Translations under genes and position numbers: made by a program
Origin: Paramacrobiotus metropolitanus
Taxonomy: Eukaryota > Tardigrada > Eutardigrada > Parachela > Macrobiotidae
DNA length: 64,000 nt
NCBI RefSeq assembly: GCF_019649055.1
Contig: NW_026570257.1
Coordinates: forward strand, 868,001 to 932,000
Direction of reading: 5' to 3'
The notes under the pieces: model-generated
Told to the model about the DNA's origin: nothing
Database searches by the model: none
Seen by the model: the letters and a program-made list of their open reading frames with translations, nothing else
Part shown: positions 11,118 through 22,693 of the stretch, in pieces
Layout: each line of letters opens with the position of its first letter
Numbering within the stretch: the first letter of the stretch is position 1

Positions 11118-14100
11118 TTAGGGCAACTTGTAAATTCTCTTCGTGTTTTCGTAAGTGCGTTCAGCGACCATTTCAACGGGAAGATTCTTTAATTCCGCGA
11201 TGATTTTGGCAGTGGCCAATGCCAATCCTAAAACATGAATAATTTCTGCGAAACTTGATGCTTAAAGATCATCTACTGTATTATTAAAACAAAATCTGTT
11301 TGATTTTCAAAAAATGATTTTATAAATCTACCTAATGGTAAGTGAAAGTACGAGTAAAATATAAAATTAGTAAAACAGTAAACAGAATTACAGAGAGATA
11401 AGGATATTAAGAATGACAGCCGGCTTCCGACAAACTTATGCGCTGTTGCATAATCTTACCTCCAGGCACTGACAACTGATTTTGATTTGGTGCGCGAGGG
11501 AAATTCGTCATCTACAGTGATAAAAAATGACATGTAAACACTGTACCAGCGAATTTAGCGCTAATATAGTCTAAACGCTGTAATACGAGTTAAAACAGTT
11601 TTCAACACATGTTTCTTACTGAAAAAAATTCAAAAAAACCAACCGGTGTGTCGTTTTGTGTAAAAACAACAATGCTGGGTAAAAGTACACTGTGTAAAAC
11701 CAACAATGCGAATGTAGCTTCTCCGCGTTATTCCACAATGATAAAAACCTTTTCAAAAATCGAATAGGTGATAATTGTTGTTTTTCACACAAACTTGACA
11801 GGAGATTAATTATCAAATATTCTTATGTGGAAACAGACAGGAAGTATTAGCAAATTTTTATTGTAAAAAAATTCCAGAATATGAAAAACCTCCCAGTACA
11901 GCTACACGACACCGACCTGAGCGGGCAGGAAGTACGGTGCGTCAGTCTCCAGCACAACGCGATCCAAAGGCACACTCTGGATGACATTGCTCAACTTCGT
12001 GTCCTTAGAGTAGTCCAGGGGAACAAAGCCCAGCACCACGTTAGGGAAGTAGTCCATATACCGGATCGCTGCAAAGTAGTCGCTCCGGAAGCAATGCCGA
12101 TGCACCGGCCAATTGTGCGGCAAACGCTATAAATTATCACCAATAGAAAGACGAAAAACATTCGAAAAAAATTCCACTGAACACCAGATTTAAGTACACA
12201 GTAATTTAACGCCAAAAAAATGAAAACAACAGAATACACTGGAAAATCAGTGTCATTATTGCTCAGTGTTCTGTAATCAATACTAACAAAATCAGTAATA
12301 TTTTAATCCTTAATCAACTCTTAAAGTAATAAGGATCACTAGACACGGTGATGGTTAATTTTGCGCATACAAAACGCTGACCAAAGTGCAGTTCATTTCT
12401 TATACAGGATAGTACAGAGTTCTATACTCTGTACATTGTGATGTCTCCAAGTACGGGCTAATACTTTAATAAGTATTACCGTTTTACGACTAGTACAAGA
12501 TAACAACTAAATGAGAAGTACAACATCTAAAGACACAGCAACAGGAAATAACGCACAGTTGCTAAGTCATCGTTTGTATCGCGACTTTCACGATATGCCA
12601 ATAATCTCGTGATATGCAAATATACCACAATCGTCCCCAACTTCTAAAAGAAGTTACTACGTCAGAATATTACAGAATATCATACGGTTCTCGAGTATTA
12701 TCGTCATAAGTACTGAAAACCGCATTAGTCTGCTTCTGTCGACATTTGCGTTGGATGTGTCCTTTCTGACCACATCGATTGCAAATACTGTTTCTGTGGA
12801 AGCAGTCATCCGTGGAATGCTTTTCTGATCCGCAGCGTTCACAGGGATCCGCCCTTCCTCTGTTTCTTCCTTTCGTCACCTTCAAAACTTCGGCGCCTTC
12901 ACCTTTTGCTTCTTCTAGTCCAGTCTCATGTTTGATGGCACTCTCCAGTGCTTCTTCGAAGGTCAACAGATCCTTCGACATTAAATGGCGACGCGTCGAC
13001 TCCTTCGCAGCTCCCGCCACGAAAACGGCCAGCAACATCTCGTCCAGAATTGTTGCAGGAAATGCACACGAAATCGTCTTGTCTCTGAGACGATTCGCAT
13101 ATTCCACCAATGTTTCCCCATCCTTTTGCTTCGTGTGGAAAAAAACTGTGCCCTTTCCGTATGTTTGAAGGTGAACTTCGTGTAGGCTGTATCCAGCCTT
13201 TTCAGCAGGTCATCCACCTTATAGATGCGGGGATCCTGAGGCACACAGAGGAAACCAGGGTCTCAAATGGACGGGTTTCAAACTTTCCAGTAGCAGAAGG
13301 CCATGCTTGGAATCCGGTAACTCCGTCAACTGCAGGAAGTTCTTGAATCGGATCTTCCACGCCAACCAATTCATGGTCGCAGGGTCAAACTTAGTCATTA
13401 CAAACGCGTTCGTACTCTTGGTAGCCATCTCACCAACACGAGAATGCTTCACGTACACCAGTAGCTACTGTTCAAATCCTATCACGCCAATTGTGATGTC
13501 TCCAAGTACGGGCTAATACTTTAATAAGTATTACCGTTTTACGACTAGTACAAGATAACAACTAAATGAGAAGTACAACATCTAAAGACACAGCAACAGG
13601 AAATAACGCACAGTTGCTAAGTCATCGTTTGTATCGCGACTTTCACGATATGCCAATAATCTCGTGATATGCAAATATACCACATACATGTAGTACAAAA
13701 TTCTATATACTTATACAGGATTGTTTCCAAAAAAACCCGCGTATATAAAAAATATATACCTCTTTCAGGATGTCGAAACATTCCTTTTCCGCTTGACATG
13801 CACTATCAGCTCCGTCCTGCCGGCAATGAATTACCACCGGCAGATCCCACCGTCGTGCCATGTCCAGTTGCTCTTTGAACACTCGACGTTGGATCACCTT
13901 CTTATCATCGCCTCTGCAAAAGAATACAATTCTCATGATACCGGCTACGTAATGACAGTGTAAGTTGTCATATTTTTTCCGGGAAAGTTTATTATCCTCA
14001 TTACCAGGAAAATTTATTATCTTTTTAGGTTATGGATTTTTTTAAATTAACGATTATTTCCTTCCACACCACTGTTAGTCCAATTACGGGAGCTTTAGGG

Positions 14101-17100
14101 TTCGCTTCGCCGTAAAGTACTTCCAAAACAACACTGTCTGTTTATTAACAGAAAAGATCGCAGAATTAATTAACAACATAAAATACATTTTCCAAAAATA
14201 TGTCCCAGTTTCCTGCTCTCCAGGAGGGAACTGCAATGTAGCATAAAAACAACAGAATCCTTTCCACAAAATACTATGTACAGTATACTGTGATTAAATA
14301 ATCAAAATTTCAAAACACGAAATGTTTTATTATTATATTTTATTATCATTATTACTGTTAAATGTCTTTTCATGTTTCTTATCGTCATTATCAAATATGA
14401 TTTTCCATCGATCTAAATGCAAGAAACAACGTCGGCCAGCGCTTCACAAAGCACTGGCAATTAAAGATACGCAGACGCAGTCGGGCTGAAAATTAATCAA
14501 CGTTGCAGACAATAAGAACATTTGGCGTAACGCCAAACCGCATATCAAGCAGAAAACAGCAATTAATTTATAACAAACAGCTTCCAATTTCCTCGCTAGA
14601 CCACACGTTTGAACTTGTCATTCGTCGCGAGAAATTCAACGAAGTCAGCTCCACTTACACGGAAAACGTTATTCTGAAGAACGCAGCTGCGCCAACACCA
14701 AATAAAAATGCCGAATCTCAAGCGAACCAAACCAATAATTATATGGTAATTTTGAGTTTCCCGCATATTACACAACACTAACTAACAACACATAATCACA
14801 TACAAATAACGTTTTTACTCGTATATTTACAGACCTTATAGATAGTGCAAAGGTTCAGCATAAATCGTAGCTTTTTTCCGTGCGTAAATTTCTAGCTATT
14901 ACGTAATTTCAAATTAATAACATATAACAGCTGTTCCTCAAAAATTTGGAAACTGCTGGAAAGAAACAAATCGGCGAAACAGAAAACACGCACAAAACAT
15001 TGGCAAAGAAATCCAAAATGCAGAAAACTCAGAAAAAATAAAGTTTAATCAAGGAAAAAACAATACGATCAGTCTAAACTGCCATTAACTATCAAACACA
15101 AGCAATAATTGGTAAAATGTATTCTTCTCGAAAGAAGTGTACAGCCTAGAAGGTAACATTATCGCAGCATCGCATCAAACAGAGCGAATCACACAATAAA
15201 AATACACCAGAAAAAAATATTTTATTTTCCGTATTAGCCGTATATCAGAAATACTGTATAAATTAATTTTCTAGTAGCCTGCCTGGTAAGATATCTCCTT
15301 AATGGAGTCTGGCTACTGCAGAGCGATAATGATGAAAAAAAGTAGAAAAAGCACGTACCTGTTCCGGTTGTCAAAATCCAAACCGCACTCTCCCAGCGCC
15401 ACCAACCGGTTCCCCGCCCGCAGATCCGTCATTACCCGCTCCAAGGCCGCCTTGAGACTGTCATTCCACTCGCCGACAAAATGCGGATGACAGCCGGCCG
15501 TGAACCACAGCTCCCCCTCCGTCCCCTCCACCAGCCGCTTCCGCCACGTGTCAAACGACGTCAGGTACTGCGGCGCGCAGAACACCTGGATGGCGCCGCC
15601 GTACGACGGCGGATACGCCTGCGGGAAGGCCAGCCGAATATCCCCGTACGTCTGCACCGTCCGGTCGCCCAGTTTACTCAGGAAGAAACACAAATGGGTG
15701 TGGGCGTCGATAAATTTGGCATTCCCGGGCAGGGGGTCCTGGAAGAGGGCGTGGTAGGGGCCCAGGCCGATGGTGCCGCCGGCGGAGGCGGAATGGTCCG
15801 TGGGCGCGTCCATATCGAAGCGAATGCGCTCCCGCGGGCGGGGATTGGAGTCCGGGCGGGTGGGCGTCTCGCAACATCCATCCGGTGGAGACTGCCTCTG
15901 TGCACTGGAGAGACATATCATCTTTATTAGGAAAGCATAAGATTTGTGTTCCGAACAATCAGGCAGAGCAGGACTCACATGGATATGAGTCATATGACTA
16001 AATAATTACAGTACGTGCAAATATATCAACGTAATATCTATACTTCTATGTACTTATTTAATTTGTTTAAATTTAATTTATTTTAATTTCTTCCAACTTA
16101 ATTATAGCAAACCAAAATGATTGAATACTACGACATACTATATTATTATTTAAAAAAGTCGTGATAACTTTTCGAATGCGTTTTGTGGTTCCATTTGTCG
16201 GCTGCTGTCGAATATTTTTCGGAATGAAAGTCTTAACTGTGCTTATTTTTTGCGAACACAAAAGTACTTGTAAATTTCTATAAATCTGATGTTATAACTG
16301 CCAATTTAGTTTTATTTTATCACAAGTTCTAATGTGTGGATATTATTTAAGTGACACATAACACATAAACTGATAAAAGTGTACCGATTCAAAACTCCAG
16401 TTTCTATAATTTTGTAAATTCAATAAACTGTTCACACTCATGTGAATAAAAATACAAATTAAACATCAAACACTATTCGCCGACCGGTGTTCTTCGCGTT
16501 CAAGTTTCTTGACTACTGTATAAAAATTAAAATTAATATTCCCGGAGACACTGTATTTAGAAGCGTACCATTAATTAGACACTTCTCTAAGGAGGAGCCC
16601 TCCTCCAGCAGCAAATGACAAAAATATGCACAAGAAACGTTCGACAGGTGTTCGTGATTTACTGGAAAAACTGGCAATAAGCAAGTCAGCAAATCAATAA
16701 TTATTAAGCTATGAGGAAACCATGAACCGGCATAATAAAATTCTGCAGGTTACGTAACACCACCGACGTCGGTGCGTGCATTCCTGTTACCTATTTGCAG
16801 AAAACAAAATCAGGCCATCTGGGCAAAACGCTAATTGAATTCCACTGCCGTCAAGTGGAGAATCAGTTCACTGTGCCAATATTCTCAAATCTTAGTCATT
16901 GAAACACCTTCCGATCCCGCGGGCAAACCGCATTATGCCGGTCCAGGTGCAGGTCGCATACTAACCCATACTTTTCAAAAATACTTGATCACGCCCAACC
17001 ATCGTGTAAAAACCGATTGTCTGTTATAATTAAGCGTTATGCAATCTCTGCTTGAAGCCCACTGTCTGCTTGCATAAACGAAGTATAAAAAGAAACTTCG

Positions 17101-19012
17101 CCCAGCCTAATTTTGTAGTGCACTTTGCTTCGGCTTTTAAAAATTTTTTTCAAATTAACTTAAGCCCAAATAACCCGTAAAAATGATGAAAGCCGTCGCC
17201 TTCGTGTGCCTGGTCGCGTGTGTGGCTGCGCAGCAGCAGTTCGTGTGGGACCTGTTGAAGCCGGCGCTGAACGCGGCGGAAGTGCAGGCCATCCTGGCCA
17301 ACCGGGACGCCAACCAGTACCCCAACTACAACACCATCCCGCAGACGGGATTCAGCTGTCAGAGCAAGAAGCAGCCGGGATTCTACGCCGACACGGAGGC
17401 CCAGTGCCAAGTCTTCCACCGCTGCGACATCAACGGCAACCAGACCAGTTACCTCTGCGTCAACAGCACCGTCTTCAACCAGGTCACCCTCATCTGCGAC
17501 TACTTCTTCAACGTCGACTGCCAACGGTAAGCTCCTTTTTTTCGCATTCTTTTATTCCAGATTATTAGCAGTTATCCCATTTACTAACTATTACTTAATA
17601 ATCTGGATTTCTGAATATTAGCGCTAGAACTGACATTAATTATTTTCTGCAGATTCTCTGCCTATGAGAACTTTGCCAACTCCCGCCTGTACACTGACCA
17701 GCCCCTCTTCGACACGCCCCCTGCTGACTACGTTCCCCCCGGAGTTGGAGCCCCCCAAATCCTCGCCGCTCAACCTGTTGCTCCCAAGAGGGCGGCGGCG
17801 GGAAAGAAGGGCGCTAACGGCCGCAAGTAAAAACTTCAAGGAAATCGAACGACAGATATCTAATGAATTCCGTTTACGAATGAATTAATACAACTTGAAA
17901 TGTTCCTAACCAAAGCGCCGCACTGCCTGTTGGCTGGCAATTTATATTCCAACCAAAATAAATGCTCGTGGAATTAAATAAATTCTGAGGCTCGAATAAA
18001 ACAAAGTAATGGCTTGTTATGGTTGAAGTATAAATAGACAAACATAGAAGCAAATGTAAAAAAATTCAACACACCTAAATCGACACTTGTACTTGTACAC
18101 CCCTTACCTAAAAAAATTAAAACAATACTTACTATGGAAGAAACACCCAAAACAGGAGATACTGTGGTCTGTGGAAGTTCATTTTGGTTCACCCATCACA
18201 CATCACATCGCTAGAAGTATGCCTGGCTAGCGTCAGCTATTAAGATTTAAATCCATTTCTTTCGAACCGGTTTTTGCTTCGCCATGTACAACTACAGACT
18301 GATTGCAAGTGTAAACATCCACAGTGAAAACAGTATAAAACGTCATTTCCTGAATATTACTGTATTTATAGCAACTACGCTCATGGTCAGAGGAAAGAAT
18401 CAGAATTCCGTATTCATAAATGATTTTCTGGGATATACTGGAACAGGCTATATACTCGTAAGTTAAAAACCAGTCAAACATTTAATAATTTAAGAATTTA
18501 CGACCCTAAGGAAACCTAAAAATTTATAACGATAAAATTAATACCAAGTTACCAACCAAGTAACCAAGTTACAAGAACAAGTACCTTTCAATATCACATC
18601 AACAACAAATTTTATTGATAAACATGAGTTGCATAAATTGATAAATATTAGCAAAATCAATAATTTACCACAATCATTAATTTTTTTATTTTTTATAATA
18701 AATCATAAACGGCAATATGCAGGATTGCAGATGAAAGAAATTTTGCGAAACTCACGACAGCTGGAAATTTACTTACCTTTTCTGCTCTTTCAACCGTTTG
18801 AGTAAGGCAAATTTCTCAGACTGCGTCATGTTCTCCATGTTTGGCACAACGAACCCTTCCACTTTTCCCGGGGTTTTCGGGGGTGTCTCGATCTCGATGT
18901 CCGCAGGTTCCGCACTGATGACAGCCTGTGCGGGGGGAGCGCGGCTGCGCTTCCGATGGCGATTCCCCGAGGAACGCGGATTCCTTTGCATGCCTCCTCC
19001 TCGTGATGCCAT
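11118..19012 (-). CDS. TATDN2: TatD-family metal-dependent deoxyribonuclease, TATDN2-like
   Basis: Six exons, transcribed right to left: 18777-19012, 15359-15904, 13760-13913, 11917-12126, 11460-11511, 11118-11227. All junctions are GT-AG with matching phases and give 435 residues. Residues 1 to ~125 are basic and low-complexity; the TatD barrel follows. Metal and catalytic motifs are all present in order: DAHTHL, ALGECGLDFD, VIHCR, VHRHCF and ETDAPYFLP. The 52-nt exon and the last exon supply the C-terminal LALATAKIIAEL helix and the NTKRIY end, which resemble the human TATDN2 C-terminus. TatD proteins are metal-dependent 3'-5' exonucleases or endonucleases of DNA and RNA processing. The start ATG sits in GCAGAAATGGC. 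The third intron contains an LTR element and the first contains CPAP1 copy D on the other strand. Confidence 0.87.
12437..12629 (-). repeat. 3' LTR of the gag-only element
   Basis: 193 bp, identical by eye to 13492-13684. Just inside it, the minus strand carries a purine-rich AGAAGTTGGGGACGA that could be the polypurine tract. Confidence 0.9.
12670..13428 (-). pseudogene. Gag-like protein with two CCHC zinc knuckles, frame broken twice
   Basis: It starts at the ATG at 13428 (MATKSTNAFV) and ends at a stop at 12670. Two CCHC knuckles of the form C-x2-C-x4-H-x4-C (CERCGSEKHSTDDC and CNRCGQKGHIQRKC) sit near the C-terminus, typical of Ty3/Gypsy-type gag nucleocapsids. The reading frame changes twice. 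One change is near 13242-13247, in a short TG run (CA on the plus strand); the other is in a run of seven T (plus-strand A7 at 13139-13145). Both are slippage-prone sites, so either real decay or consensus error is possible. The protein would coat element RNA in a virus-like particle. There is no pol region. Confidence 0.8.
13471..13489 (-). promoter_or_regulatory. tRNA primer-binding site of the LTR element
   Basis: Two bases inside the 5' LTR the minus strand reads TGGCGTGATAGGATTTGAA. This is complementary to a tRNA 3' end with the terminal CCA and the TTCAAATC T-loop, a textbook first-strand primer site. The tRNA identity is not determined. Confidence 0.8.
13492..13684 (-). repeat. 5' LTR of the gag-only element
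   Basis: 193 bp, identical to 12437-12629. It is the upstream LTR in element orientation because the primer site and the gag start follow it. Confidence 0.9.
13914..15358. other. TATDN2-like intron 2, nothing recognised
   Basis: AT-rich intron with no coding or repeat signal that I can support. Confidence 0.5.
17084..17091 (+). promoter_or_regulatory. TATA box of CPAP1 copy D
   Basis: TATAAAAA 92 bp upstream of the ATG. The AATATCGAACAYGC element of copies A-C is absent here, so copy D may be regulated differently. Confidence 0.55.
17183..17830 (+). CDS. CPAP1-type secreted chitin-binding protein, copy D (nested in a TATDN2-like intron)
   Basis: Exons 17183-17526 and 17653-17830 with a 126-bp intron; 173 residues. 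The signal peptide MMKAVAFVCLVACVAA is followed by one CBM14 domain with the same six cysteines and spacing as copies A and C. Exon 2 encodes the FSAYENFANSRLYTDQ segment and a basic tail ending KKGANGRK. The gene lies wholly inside the first intron of the TATDN2-like gene on the opposite strand. Its exon 1 is nearly base-identical to those of copies A-C from codon 23 onward, while its promoter is unrelated, which suggests conversion or duplication into a new regulatory setting. An AATAAA signal follows the stop. Confidence 0.92.
17957..17962 (+). terminator. Polyadenylation signal of CPAP1 copy D
   Basis: AATAAA 127 bp after the stop, in a 3' UTR segment (ggctggcaattt..aaataaatgctcgtgg) shared with copy B. 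Confidence 0.6.
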
Positions 19013-20352
19013 TTCTGCCAGCAAGCAACCCGTCAGGTTTCGATGAGTTGGTGTCCGTATAGCTGTGAAAGACAGCCGCGTTTAAATTTGCCTTGAATCA
19101 AATGAATGATTAATCAAGGACCTCGTACTTAAATCTGAAATTCGGATTTATAAAACAGAAATGACAATATGGTGGAATATCTGGAATCCATTCATGGATG
19201 CAGGATGAGAAAAAAACTCACAAAAAGAGACGGTAGAGTCGGGTAGAGTCGGTAGACGAAGGAAAGGAAACGAGGAAACCAAGAACACGCTTGAGCACGC
19301 AATACGATAAAAATACCCAGGAAGGAGTCGCCCGTTGGAGGGCGCCTTGTCCATAAAAAATGTTGCTTTAAAACTGTAACTTGCAAAGCAATTTGTACCG
19401 GCATGAAATTTTATTTCAAAATTAACACGTACCGCCCGCCGGTACAGTACGTAGTCGATATTCCGAATCATAATAATTATGATTATGATTGTTATTCCAT
19501 TTCCAGTCAGACCCATAATAATCACTGCGAAGACCCGGAATCAAAAAGATGTTTCCTATTTGAAAAATTCAAAAAGAGGCCATTTAACCTTCTGATCTGT
19601 ACGACGTGTACTCGTACTAGAGCAGGAATTCAAAACGATAACTAATAATTCAATATGCAAATAGAAGTTAATAAAAAATAAAATGTATTTATTTAAAGTT
19701 GAAAAAATAGAAGCTAGCGTTAGTTAAATTTCGATATTATATGGAACAGTAAAATTGTGCAAGGAGGTTTTTTAAGAACATTTTCCTGGTGTTTCGCATC
19801 CTGTCGCCGAAGCATCGCAGACGCGAGTAATTGTCACAGCTTTTGCTGGAAGATGCACTGTACTTCATGAGCTTTTTCTAAAATTCGACCTTTGTTGGTT
19901 TTATTTAGAAACTGTTCCTCACCAGTCAGCTTCCTGGTGATTTTCAACAAAACACAAAACATCCTTCCCGTTTATCCTCTGCATCGTAAGGCAACATCCA
20001 CGTGTCACCCGCATATCAATAAATGTTCCTAGAAGGCTAGTACAGCAACTTAACCGCATTTCCTTGTGGTATCTCGACACTGCTTAATGCTCTGGCGCAA
20101 AACCTCCACATTACGCCCTTTGCGTCTGGACTGCCGTGACCCGGCGATGTAAGTTTGAGTGAATTTGTATGTCAGAGTTACACCCCGAACTAATGGCTTC
20201 CAGTTTATCCACATCTCCACACTCTTTTGTCACATTCGATTTAGGCTAAGGCGAATCCGCACGAAACTCGCAATAATATCAACGGCAAATTTTTATTCAC
20301 AATCTAGCGCACGCAAATTATTAGTAACTTAATCGGAATGCCTGGTAGTTTG

Positions 20353-20953
20353 CACTTACTGTTCTGACATGTGGTAAATGACAAACGGCTCTTTTTCAAT
20401 TTCTGCCACCGTCGGCTCGGACACGGAATCGAAAAACGTACTGGCCAGTAAGTACGTTTTCCGATGCGGCATTTTGCCGCACTCAGTTTCTCTGCTCGTT
20501 TTTTCGTCGCTGGACAATCGGACGCTGGGACACTTCGTTTTGAGGATATATCGCTATGAGACATCACGTAGCAAGACGTCCGATCGTGGACAGTTCCTCT
20601 TGAGATTCTCAAAGCATGCGACAATTCCCCGCAAAACAATTCAACGCGCTCAGTTTTCCCAGGGTTTTTTCTAAGGTTTTCTTAAATTTTCTTAGGTTTT
20701 CTTTTGTTTCTTTTAATTTCTTAGCTATAATACGAGTATATTCGTTCTCTGCAGTGCTTTGGCAAGTCAGATGAATTTTTTGTCTGGTAAGCGAAATGTC
20801 CATTGACCAACCGCAGCCGGCGCAGCGCGGCGAGATGACCTTGCGGCCAAAAATTGCGTCTAAATGTCCGGTGAGTCTGCGACTATCTGTAATTGTTCTC
20901 GGCGAAAATGTGCGGTGCCTCGGTGTCCCGCCGCATGGAGGGAAACAAATCAA
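20353..20953 (-). other. Possible transposase-derived or hypothetical coding fragment (BED-like finger)
   Basis: A minus-strand frame at 20609-20953 contains CAGCGWSMDISLTRQKIHLTC. This fits the C-x2-C...H-x4-C pattern of BED fingers found in hAT transposases and their host derivatives. It is followed by a Lys/Glu-rich stretch. A second protein-like frame at about 20353-20472 (MPHRKTYLLASTFFDS, then acidic) ends near a GTAAGT donor. There is no complete gene model and no catalytic domain, so this may be a relic or part of a small host gene. Confidence 0.25.
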
Positions 20954-21848
20954 GCAAAGCTTATTGACACTTAAACTTTAAAGCATCGTTAAACTAAGAT
21001 CCGGCCTTATTATTTGAACATTAAATTTAGCATCTTGAAGATTGTCTAATAATTTCCGCCTCGAATGCGACCGCAAAAAGCCCGCAGTTTGTGGGCATCC
21101 ATTTACTGCCGCACGCACGGTAGCAGAATTTCGGATTTGTTATTCCGTTAATATCAGCTTTATTATCAGCAGTGCAGGTAGGTACACACGAATGGATTTC
21201 GTATTTCCTTACAATTACCGTTACTTGTATTGCCTTCTGGCTGTTCTCGTGTAGATTCTGCCAGGCATCGTGGCTTATGGATGAATGTGGCCTTCTAACT
21301 TTAGAACTTACTGTGCCGGATACTGCCAAACGCCGTACATCTATACCAAATGTTAGTGTTAATTTTTACGCATAATTGACAAGAATGTATTGCCGAGTAA
21401 AAACAACATTTATTGATAAATACTCTTGTTCTATCAAGGAACAAGATTTATAATATAACTACAACAAAAGCTGAGACATCGAGATCCCGAACATACAAAA
21501 AAAACTGTAAATGCCATTAGATTTAGCCTGTTGAGAAACTGTGTCACATGCGTTTTATTTCTTAAAAAATTATTTAAACCCGTTCCACCGATGCCGGTTC
21601 CGGCAAAACTGGCTTCAGTAAAGCTTTCAAGGTGACCTTGAGAATAACAGCCGTGCCTGTTGAATATAACATTTATCAAAGTATAAAGTATGTACTATAA
21701 TAAATTTGTAATTATTTCATTTTCAAACATGCTGAATTTTAATAGCCGGATTGCTGTAAATCAAACTGCAATGTTCAAATGCCTAAAACGAAAACTCTGA
21801 TTTCCGAACCATGTTTGAATTAGCCCAGGTTTCGAAGGGAACAAAATC

Positions 21849-22104
21849 CAGTGACCAAAATTGCATGTTGAGTAAGTGACCTAGCTACCACCACTGTCCA
21901 GTGAACAAAACAAAATCGCTAGAGTAGGTGAGTGATGACCGAGCTATAAATCCCTAGGAGAACAAAGTCGCTAGGTGAGTGAGTGGCCGAGCTACCACCA
22001 CTGTCCAGTGAACAAAACTGCTAGGCGAGTGAGTGACCGAGCTGCCACCACTGTCCAGCGAAGAAATTGATAGGTAAGTGGGTGACCGAGCGAAACTCCC
22101 TGCC
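21849..22104. repeat. Degenerate minisatellite, about five ~50-bp units
   Basis: Units share GAGTGACCGAGCTACCACC, then CACTGTCCAGTGAACAAAA and a CTAGG step. I can align five copies of 47-60 bp with substitutions and small indels. No coding role is apparent. Confidence 0.7.
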
Positions 22105-22369
22105 TACTAAAGTTTTACAATAACTGCTAAGGCAGTCAGTGATTTTACTAACGAATTAAATGGTATTATTTGAATCAAAGCGGCCGTGGATCACAAGAAA
22201 CGCGGAGGCGCAGCCGAAGCTGTTTCTTGTAACAGCTATTACAAGTTGTTTCATGTAGGGTGCTCCTGAGCATTTTCTTACATTCGATGATGGTTCGTTC
22301 GTTTGGAATCCGCGTGTACTGTATCATAAAAGTATCTGTAAAGTAAGATATCAAAGCGGTCTGCCGGAA

Positions 22370-22693
22370 GACTACGACATGACAAACAGCGAATTCTCGC
22401 TTGAAGTCAGCCGGTTTCCCTTCGAATGGAACCAAAAGGTCTATCCGTGAAAGATAAAAGGCCGGATGATCACCTTATTCTGTGGAAGCGCGGAAAACCG
22501 TTGGCGGTGGATGTTACCTGTGGACACGCTGGCGGCCTCATATCGACCGCACTTCCGTGAATATAATGTCGGCGCGGCAACTGTAGCGAAGCATGTGCAG
22601 CCAAGGTACGATTTCGTTGGTGCAGCCATGTACGGATATACGGAACTAATAGTGGATGTTGGAAACTATTGCGACTTACTGGACGATTTTTAA
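22370..22693 (+). pseudogene. Decayed C-terminal tail of a LINE-like retrotransposon protein
   Basis: The frame starting at 22426 reads MEPKGLSVKDKRPDDH, then WKRGKPLAVDVTC, and continues after a frame change at about 22519-22523 as DTLAASYRPHFREYNVGAA. The pattern RPD..-PW.RG..L..D.TC.DTLA.S is a tail seen downstream of reverse transcriptase in many metazoan non-LTR element proteins. The better-framed copy at the window end keeps TGTGTGG where this one has TGTGG. There is no reverse transcriptase domain upstream, so it is a 5'-truncated relic. Confidence 0.6.

Larger units (their letters stand above)
12437..13684 (-). mobile_element. Gag-only (non-autonomous) LTR retrotransposon
   Basis: Two identical 193-bp LTRs (12437-12629 and 13492-13684) begin TGTG and end CACA on the minus strand. 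They are flanked by a 5-bp target duplication tacat (12432-12436 and 13685-13689). Next to the upstream LTR is a tRNA-complementary primer site, and the internal part encodes only a gag-like protein with zinc knuckles. At 1,248 bp there is no room for protease, reverse transcriptase or integrase, so it depends on another element. Identical LTRs mean recent insertion or recent conversion. It lies in a TATDN2-like intron in the gene's own orientation, about 70 bp from the exon 3 donor. Confidence 0.92.
15905..18776. other. TATDN2-like intron 1 containing CPAP1 copy D
   Basis: A 2.9-kb intron whose centre (17084-17962) is an opposite-strand gene. The rest is AT-rich, with a small palindrome (ggaggagccctcctcc near 16590-16606) and short AAGTTACC repeats near 18545-18580. 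Confidence 0.6.

Noticed and set aside
11902-11916. TATDN2-like protein ending at the TAG right after ETDAPYFLPAQVGVV
   Set aside because: This would delete the conserved C-terminal helix, which is found in phase in two further exons.
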